From Triglochin maritima (taxonomy: Eukaryota > Streptophyta > Magnoliopsida > Alismatales > Juncaginaceae), in the NCBI GenBank assembly GCA_963682175.1, contig OY821777.1, forward strand, positions 3,799,501 through 3,863,500: a stretch of DNA of 64,000 bases. The letters run 5' to 3'. Under the pieces are notes generated by a model. That model was given only the letters and a program-made list of their open reading frames with translations. It had not been told where the DNA came from and ran no database searches. Positions 56,990 to 64,000 of this stretch are shown in pieces (position 1 is the stretch's first letter; each line of letters starts with the position of its first letter). The translations under genes were made by a program, and so were the position numbers.

Positions 56990-59404
56990 TTGAAACCATT
57001 AACCTGCAAACTTCTCCAAGTTTCACCGACTATAACGACTGCAAAAATAAAGAAATTTGTCATGAATGGTTACATATATGACTTGGTTGAATAGGTTTTG
57101 GACTTGGGAGTATAGGTATTATCCAATACCGAATTTGAAAATGAGAACTCTTAACTCATGTAGGTATGGTTATGAAAATTTTGTTGTTTGACATGTTGGT
57201 GATGTCTTTTCTTGTAAGAGCTTATGTGTGTTTCAATTTGTTTCGTTAGCTTATATAATACTGTAATGCTTGGAAAACAAAATTGTTAGGGCTGATAGAA
57301 TTCCGACACAAGCAGATGAGAAAGAAGTGAAGTGAAGCCTGCTCCTTATTCAAGATCTGGGGATCTAATTAGTGTCATGGTTTTAAAAAAAATATTTAAT
57401 ACTTCTTTTATCCGGTGTAATATCATCTTATGCAGTAACTAATGTCCTTTGAACAGGTGTGAAGACGTTAAGTGAGAAAACATGAGTATAGGTATAGCAT
57501 CTTTCTTAGAAAGTTGAACGTGTGAAATTTTTATTGGAAAAAGTAAGGCACGTTTGGTTGATTACAGGTTTACTATACTATGTGAGAATAGAATTTTCCG
57601 TTAAAAGTATAGTAGTTAACCTAAAAAAATTAATCCCGAGAAAGTGGAAATTTCCTACTAATCGGCACTCTATTTTTTAATTAAGACATTGTGATGACTC
57701 CTAGACCTATTTACATAAAATACTATAATCACCTAACATTTCAATACCAAATTTTTTCCCCTAATTAAACGGGCTTCTTTCTCTTTAGGTGACAATGACA
57801 AGAACGTCATCACAAAATCCAAAGCCATACAAGATACAACCATCCCCATCCAACCTAGCTTGTGGGTGTTTTCTAACATATCAATATCTAGACTTGCAGT
57901 ACAAATATTGGTGTAACTGGAGAGGGGTGGGGTGAGTTTTTGCCCCGCCGCTACCTGTCCAGCCTAAGTTAAGCGAGGCGGGGCATGGCCAAAAAATAAC
58001 CACCACCTGTCCCGCCCAATGGTGGACTAAGTAGGGCGGAGAGGGTTTGATATATTATTCTTTGATCTTTTAGATTTTTTCAAAAAAAAAACAAGAAAAA
58101 ATCATAAATTGAGAAATAGTTAAATGTACATCAATGGATAACTAGTTGTTCATTTCATAAGTAAGCAAATGACCTAATGATAAGGTTATGCTAATACTCA
58201 CACTCGTATGTCAAAATCAACTGAATAATAATAATAACAAGGAAAAAATGGGGTTGTAAGAGACCTACAATCATTTTGGTTGTGACACCAAATTTTCAGT
58301 CTAGTTTTTTTCAATGAAAATTTGTGGGGTCTGATGTAACATATTTAAGAAACATGTGGTAAAATTTTCATATTAACTGGATCATCATAGACCTTCATTT
58401 GAGTACTTCGGAATTCAGTAAATTTCAGTCGTTCAAATATAAGCATTTTAAATCAACAGTGAAATTATTTTTGATTGACCTAAAATCTTAACATATTATA
58501 ACTTAAGAGATAATAACACATGTGATTAAGTTTGATTTTAAAAAAAATCAACTGTAAAATGTGTTAATTTTGAGTGTCACAACCAAGTTGACTATTGGAG
58601 CTCCTACGATCTCATTGGCCTCTAATAACAAACTCTAACATGAAACATTCAATATAAGAATATCACTCGTGATAACAATAACAAACTCCAACATAAAACA
58701 TTGAGAAATGAATTACATAATAATAACAAACTCTAACATCAAATATTCATTATAACAATAACACTAATTAACAATAACAAACTCCAACACGAAACATTGA
58801 AAACATTGGATCATGCGGGTAGCAGGTTATGCAGGGCAGATTGTGAGAAAACTGCAACCAGTCCCACTTATGATACAGGTTGTACGGGTGACGGGTATAA
58901 TTTTTTTTCCGCAACCTGCACTAAGCATGACAGAGTGGCGGGTCAAACATGCCCCATTTACGACCCTAATTTACAAACAAAACCAAAGACTCACTAACCA
59001 ATAATTCACACCTATTAAAAGTACCCTCCAAGGCCACCCTTAACAGGTGGGCGTGCCACGGCACGCCCAAGATGACCTCCCTTAATGAGAGGTCAGGTCA
59101 TGGCGGGAACTGAAAAGCGTAAATTCCTGGTAGGATCACAGCAGGAATGACGCCCAATTTTTTTATTTAAGTTTTTATTTTCTGTTTTCTTAATTGTAAT
59201 GTTAATTTTATTGTTTTAATTTCTAATAATATTTCTGATAATATTAATTAATGTTAGTAATATTTTATGTTAATATTAATTTCTGTTAATCATGATTTTG
59301 TTGCTATTTTAATTAATTATCATTACTTAATTTATGTTAATTACATTTAAAATACAAAATAAAAAAGATGATTATTGTGAAAGAACAAAAAAGACGATTA
59401 AAGG
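56990..59404. other. Gene-poor region with possible hAT-like remnants
   Basis: GC-rich patches near 57930-58030 (GGCGGGGC repeats) and 58807-58970 (GCGGGT, GACGGGT) look like the subterminal zones of an eroded hAT-type element, but matching ends were not found. No gene is seen. Confidence 0.3.
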
Positions 59405-60036
59405 AATGAGATTTGGTTCGGTTTGGCGCACACTTCGAGACAGACGATTTGGATATTGTAGTTTTTCGAAAGTTTTACTTGTTTGGAATTTGGATACCAC
59501 AGAAACTCTTTATTTAAGAGCGTAAGGTGGACGTGAGGATTGTATAATAAATAAATAAATAAAAATTGTTCTTATAATTAACGCAGCGGCCAGCGGATCA
59601 TTTTTTTTCTTTTTCTTTTAATTACGGTGCGATCCACTTCCCTTTCGTATAATTGATATAGATAATTGTATTGTTTTTATAGAGACATTTTGGAAAAAAA
59701 ATAATAATGATTTTTTAATAAAAACACCAAATTCATATCATCTCACATTCTACCGATAAACAATCATATTGTAATATAAATATTGTATTTTCGAATTTTT
59801 TTAAGATGATTAACTCAAATAAGACAATTATTAAAATTAAAACAATTATATTCTCATATTATACTTTTCAAACATCTTTAAAAATTATTCTCAACATTCA
59901 CATTTTTAGATTTTTATTCACACAACTTCAACTTTCCAATTCATTATATTCTCAATTTTTTTGAAGAGAATTTATTTTGAAATTTCACTTTTACATATAT
60001 TTTATTCTCAATTTTTTAAAGAGAATATTCTCAACT
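59405..60036 (+). repeat. Dispersed repeat family, copy 2
   Basis: This is highly similar to 41449-42110 in the same order, including CGCAGCGGCCAGCGGATC and the (AAAT)n microsatellite. Differences are small indels and scattered substitutions. Confidence 0.75.
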
Positions 60037-60420
60037 TATACATGCCTCGTTCGTCGGAGCCACGACATTGCCTCAGTGTTACCGGAGCCACGGTTTTGCA
60101 TCTATCGCCGGAGTCACGGTTTTGCCTCATTCGCCGGAGCCACGACAAAACAATCACCCCCTCCTCATGTGTCACCACTGATCGCTATAGGGCCGGCCTG
60201 CCCGTCTGTTGCCCCAAAAGGGCCGGTGAACTCGTTGCCTTCTAGCCAATCAACACAACACCCAACACCAACTGTGTAAAAACGGTCGAACAAAAGCCGT
60301 CTTTCGGTCGACAGATCCTAACCTAGAGAACTGGCCCAACCGAAAAACTCGCCAATCGGTCGAACGACAAAAGGGACCCGGTCAACCGAAAAACACCGAT
60401 AAGAAAACCATTTTCGCAAA
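60037..60420. other. Short tandem repeats and eroded LTR array
   Basis: At 60048-60150 a CGCCGGAGCCACGG unit of roughly 30 bp repeats about three times. At 60283-60388 degenerate palindrome sites form two pairs, 60283/60305 and 60357/60379, both 22 bp apart, which suggests an eroded LTR. No gene is seen. Confidence 0.6.
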
Positions 60421-61122
60421 CACTACTACAGAAAATGGAATATACGTCGGATGTACGAGGCTATATACGTCGGATATAAGCACTCCCCAATCCGACGTCT
60501 ATGTGTGCGTCGTCTATACATAGACGTCGGCTATGGTATAGCCGACGTCTATACCTAACGAATCGACGTCGGTTGTACTTAGAAGCCAACGTATATTCGT
60601 TAACGTATAGACGTCGGCCTATACAACCCCTGACGTCTATTCTTTAGGTATAGAAGTCGGTGCAATAACATGCGACGTCTATTCTTTAGGTATAGACGTC
60701 GGTGGAATAACATGCGACCTTTATCCTTAAAGTATATACGTCGGATTCAACATAAGGCCGACGTCTATTCCTTTCTTTATAGGAATACACGTCGGGTAAC
60801 ATAAACAGCCGTCGTGTATTCCTAAACCTGGACAAAAAAATAGCATCCGACGAAATTGTTTTTATTCGTCGTATTCGTGTACATACAACTGCACCAAATT
60901 CGTTCACCTATAAATTTGTTCACAAATACTCAAAATTTCATCCACATATACATACAAGCATAAACACACAAGCATACATGCACAAACATACAACCATACA
61001 TGCACAAACATACAAAGCATACACAATTGACATTCAACACACTTGCAATTAATTCATTCTAAAATTAAGGCGATTATATTAAGGCATAAAGTGTAGGTTT
61101 GTAATACAAGTGCACTTGTTAA

Positions 61123-61890
61123 CTAAATTACAAAAAATACTATCGTTCTCTTAGCAGGAGGTCCTTTGATTTTCATCTCATCAGCCTCTTCATTGTGGTT
61201 TGGTCCACTACGTTTCATTTTGTATCTTGAAACATTACACATGGGACAAGAATGTAAGTTTTCAAACTCACCCCTATACAATATACAATCGTTCGGGCAT
61301 GCGTGTATCTTCCTATATTCCATTCCCATAGGGCACAACATTTTCTTTGCATCATAAGTTCTATCTGGCAACTCATTATCATCTGGAAGCATCTCTTTCA
61401 GTAACTTCAACATTGATGTGAAACTCACATCGGACCAACCATTTCCAGCTTTTAAATTGTACAACTTCAACACCGCTGACAATCTAGTGAATTTGGTATA
61501 ATTTTTATACAACGGTTTCTCATTGTCACTCAACAAATTACCAAGTAAATCAGGGTTGGACGAAAACTTTTCAGCCATATCCTGAACCATTTCCTCTAAG
61601 TGATCTTCTACACTATCGTCTTCTCCATCATTCTTCGAACGACTAAATGATTCATTTTCACCGTGCCATATCCACCGTCTGTAATTTGGGTCGAAACCTT
61701 TCTCAAACAAATGATCTTTCATTTTCCGAAAAGTCAACACTGACATATTATGACACTTATTGCACGGACAATACGCCATGTCGCTGTCTTTCATTTTCTT
61801 AGAATGTTTTTTGGCAACCTCTAAGAACATATTCACTCCGTTCTCATACTCATCACTCAATCTGTTTGAAACAATCCACTCTCGATCCAT
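61123..61890 (-). CDS. CACTA transposase N-terminal fragment (TNPD-like)
   Basis: The frame has 255 residues, starting MDREWIVSNRLSDEY. The first 75 or so residues match the transposase-associated domain (CPCNKCHN, RRWIWHGE). After an acidic linker comes the start of the Transposase_21 region (CPNDCILYRGEFENLHSCP, SRYK). It then ends at PPAKRTIVFFVI, where full proteins continue for several hundred residues with the catalytic acidic triad. The fragment cannot catalyse transposition alone. The C-terminal part may follow after an intron, but I saw no continuation to the left. Confidence 0.8.
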   Translation of the reverse strand: MDREWIVSNRLSDEYENGVNMFLEVAKKHSKKMKDSDMAYCPCNKCHNMSVLTFRKMKDHLFEKGFDPNYRRWIWHGENESFSRSKNDGEDDSVEDHLEEMVQDMAEKFSSNPDLLGNLLSDNEKPLYKNYTKFTRLSAVLKLYNLKAGNGWSDVSFTSMLKLLKEMLPDDNELPDRTYDAKKMLCPMGMEYRKIHACPNDCILYRGEFENLHSCPMCNVSRYKMKRSGPNHNEEADEMKIKGPPAKRTIVFFVI

Positions 61891-62155
61891 TTCAATCTAA
61901 ACATAGGCAAAAATGATAGTTATTATTGCAGAAAGGAAATAAAATTTCAATTTAAAAGAATATGTTCGTAGATGAGAAGATTTAGAGACATTAAGATGAG
62001 AAAATAATGACTCAGAGGAGAAGAGATGAAGTCCTTAATCTAGCGTGGAATAAGGAAGGTTAGAAATCTAACTAAGCAATCAAGGCCAAAACAAGCCTAA
62101 AGTCCACTATAGGTCCTTAGTAATAGACGACGCCTAACTTCGAGGTCCCACCGAT

Positions 62156-62360
62156 GACCACTAGTCTGTAGGAAATCAAGAACCCGGAGGTCCCTAATAT
62201 CTCAGGGAGACTAGATGGGCAACGACGCTCAGGCCGAAACGGTCTTAAACATCGAGGACCACTAATCTCTACGAAATCAAGAACCCGGAGGTTCCTAAAA
62301 TCTCAGGGAGACTAGATGGGCAACGACATTCAGGCCATAACGGTCTTAAACGGTTTCCTC
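62156..62360. repeat. 101-bp tandem duplication inside CACTA element
   Basis: A unit beginning GACCACTAGTCTGTAGGAAA at 62156 repeats from 62257 with a few substitutions (for example GAAATCAAGAACCCGGAGG in both). Confidence 0.85.
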
Positions 62361-63339
62361 TCCTTAATGCGTCCGAAAATCCTAGGGGCCAACGTCTAAT
62401 TGATTTTATTAAGGCTCTTTTATTAAGTGGTTTTTGGGCCAAGGAAAGGGTGATGAAATCCCCCACCTCATCTCCTATAGGTGACTGCCCCCTAAGTGTT
62501 TTTCATACCTTAATCTAACAAACAACACACCAAACAAACACTCACTTCACTCTTGTTTCAATGCAAGTCCTACTAACTAATGCGTGCTTTGTAATGAATG
62601 ATGAGTGAAAGATAATACGTACCTTACGCCAGCAATCTACGACAGAAATCGTAAATAATAGAAAAATACAATGCATGCAAATCCTATATGATGAATGACT
62701 TAGCAAATTTTGTCTAATCTTTTGCTTTGGGTTATTAAAGGCCAAGTTGTTTAAGGGGGGCAATGAGTTATTATCATAATATTAAAAATTCAAAAAATTA
62801 AGGCAATAAACAAACATGATATTAAAAGCAAGTATTAAAAATAATTACTTGAATTGACAGAAAATCATTTTAAACACAAACTATCATGTTATTAATAATA
62901 ATTGGGAATAAAATTTTATTGAAATTTTGGCAGAACATCCACTTAAAATTTGATATGTAAAATTCTTCAAATCCTGAAATCAAACCAAACCAATCCAATC
63001 CAATCCAAGTCATTACATCACATTCACATTCACATTACAAATCTAAGCTAGAAAACCAAACCAATCTAAGTTCAGTTTGCAACATTTAAGTTCTCATTTA
63101 GATGGACCTATCGTAAAACCTCGAAATTTTAATGTTGCATTGGTTCGAATATGCCGATGAACAAAGATAAATCTTAATTAGACTTCAATGCAACCTCGAT
63201 AATACACTTTCAGTCGGAATCAATACCAAATATGCATGTTAAGATCCGTTTTGATATGATTTCAAACTACATTTGACTCGTTCCACCTATATTTTTAACT
63301 TGTTAATTTTTCTACAGAGATGATACGGTGACGAACCAG

Positions 63340-63510
63340 AGGAGGACGGAGGAAGACGAACTTAAACAAGATGTGATGCCGGAGGAGCTCTTTGTGGTTC
63401 GGAGACACGAGATGGTGCGGTGACGGCTGCAAACGACACGAGATGAAGGCTAACTTAGATAGAATGTGTGGAGAAAAACGGAGGACGGAGGAAGACGAAC
63501 TTAAACAACA
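63340..63510. repeat. Direct repeat near CACTA right part
   Basis: GGAGGACGGAGGAAGACGAA followed by CTTAAACAA is present near 63342 and 63480. The surrounding purine-rich GGAGGA text gives open frames on both strands that I do not consider genes. Confidence 0.7.
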
Positions 63511-64000
63511 AAAACGAACTGAAAACTTACATGTGGAGAAAGCCGGAGGAAGACGGAGGAAGAAGGAGAAGAACGCCGGAGAAGTGGAGGAGAGCTTGGG
63601 AGCTCGCTGCGGTGCCGGAGACGGTGCAGATGGGTCGGAGATCGGTCGCGGAGGAGCGTTGGGTCGCGGGACGGTTAGGGTTTGGGTGAGTTTCGTCTGA
63701 AAAGAATGAGAGAAAACGCGCATGTTAGATTTCTTTAAGACCTATAGACGTCGGATATTATATAACGCCGACGTCTATTCCTCAACGTCTATATGCATGG
63801 CGTATAGACGTCGGTCTACTATAACATCCGACGTCTATAGGTCGACGTCTATACCATATAGGCGTCGGATACACAAGGTATTATCACACCCGACGTCTAT
63901 AGGTTGACGTCTATACACCATAGACGTCGGTCTCCCTAAAGGCCGACGTCTATTCTGTCCCCTCCCCACTAGACGTCGGTGGTCATAAAGGCTGACGTCT

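Larger units (their letters stand above)
60421..64000 (-). mobile_element. CACTA (En/Spm) element, truncated by window edge
   Basis: The left end is CACTACTACAGAAAA at 60421, the standard CACTA terminus. Subterminal repeats of TAGACGTCGG and its complement fill 60440-60850, and again 63720-64000 near the other end. The right terminus lies beyond the window. The only transposase text is a 255-residue fragment, so this copy is probably non-autonomous unless more lies to the right. Confidence 0.88.

Noticed and set aside
57930..58970. A complete hAT-like element bounded by GC-rich patches
   Set aside because: Matching inverted ends and an 8-bp duplication could not be found, so only a remnant note is given.
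63295..63723. 142-codon Ser/Pro-rich frame on the minus strand in the CACTA element
   Set aside because: It is opposite a purine-rich repeat tract, open on both strands by composition; no transposon protein domain seen.

Overview
The window is nuclear DNA of a flowering plant, most likely a eudicot. The support is multi-exon genes with GT/AG introns, plant-only families (RDR2, a chloroplast copper ATPase, KT/HAK/KUP transporter, DREB A-6 factor, glycine-rich wall protein), AT-rich intergenic DNA and a heavy load of plant transposon types (Ty1/copia, solo LTRs, Mutator-like, hAT, CACTA, MITEs, SINE). I cannot name the species.

Layout. 409-4331 (minus): the first two exons of RDR2; the catalytic-core exon lies off the left edge. 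About 4700-6035: a GC-rich LTR-like block. 6178-12258: a complete, young copia retrotransposon with 1008-bp LTRs and 5-bp target duplications. 12345-12395: an isolated exon of a P1B-type ATPase. 13007-21955 (plus): a PAA1/HMA6-like chloroplast copper ATPase gene that lacks its middle (membrane helices 1-6, A domain, phosphorylation site) and carries a solo LTR in an intron. 22271-24866: a foldback Mutator-like element nested in an old MITE, next to an intact MITE of the same family. 25785-33998 (plus): a complete ten-exon KUP7-type potassium transporter. 35653-36247: a solo LTR. 36348-36707 (minus): a secreted glycine-rich protein. 37932-41289 (minus): an acyl-CoA oxidase 3 pseudogene with a PTS2-like signal and several lesions. 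42466-44287: a second copy of the foldback Mutator-like element. 44650-45954: a hAT-type element that has captured part of a MenG methyltransferase gene. 45963-53000: mostly gene-poor. 53537-54298 (plus): an intact RAP2.4-like DREB A-6 factor with ABRE/G-box and TATA elements upstream. 55403-56375: a reversed solo LTR. 60421-64000: the left part of a CACTA element with a truncated transposase, running off the right edge.

Most unusual signal. Several different LTR families carry arrays of a 10-bp palindrome, CGGTCGACCG (relaxed consensus CGGT-NN-ACCG), arranged in PAIRS with fixed spacing. In the copia element there are eight pairs per LTR, each 22 bp start to start (one is 21). In a related solo-LTR family the pairs are 19 bp apart. 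The same pairing occurs in a third, dissimilar LTR and in three degraded loci (about 4776, 50712 and 60283). The pairs lie upstream of the LTR TATA box, and some of the short spacers are palindromes themselves. I know of no named element matching this. It could be a dimer-of-dimers binding array, an RNA hairpin array, or a by-product of how LTRs amplify.

The genes do not form a pathway; they are neighbours on a plant chromosome. Only the KUP7-like and RAP2.4-like genes look complete and intact together with the small glycine-rich gene. RDR2 is intact as far as the window shows. All splice sites and homologies were read by eye from the sequence and from memory of the families; no search was run.
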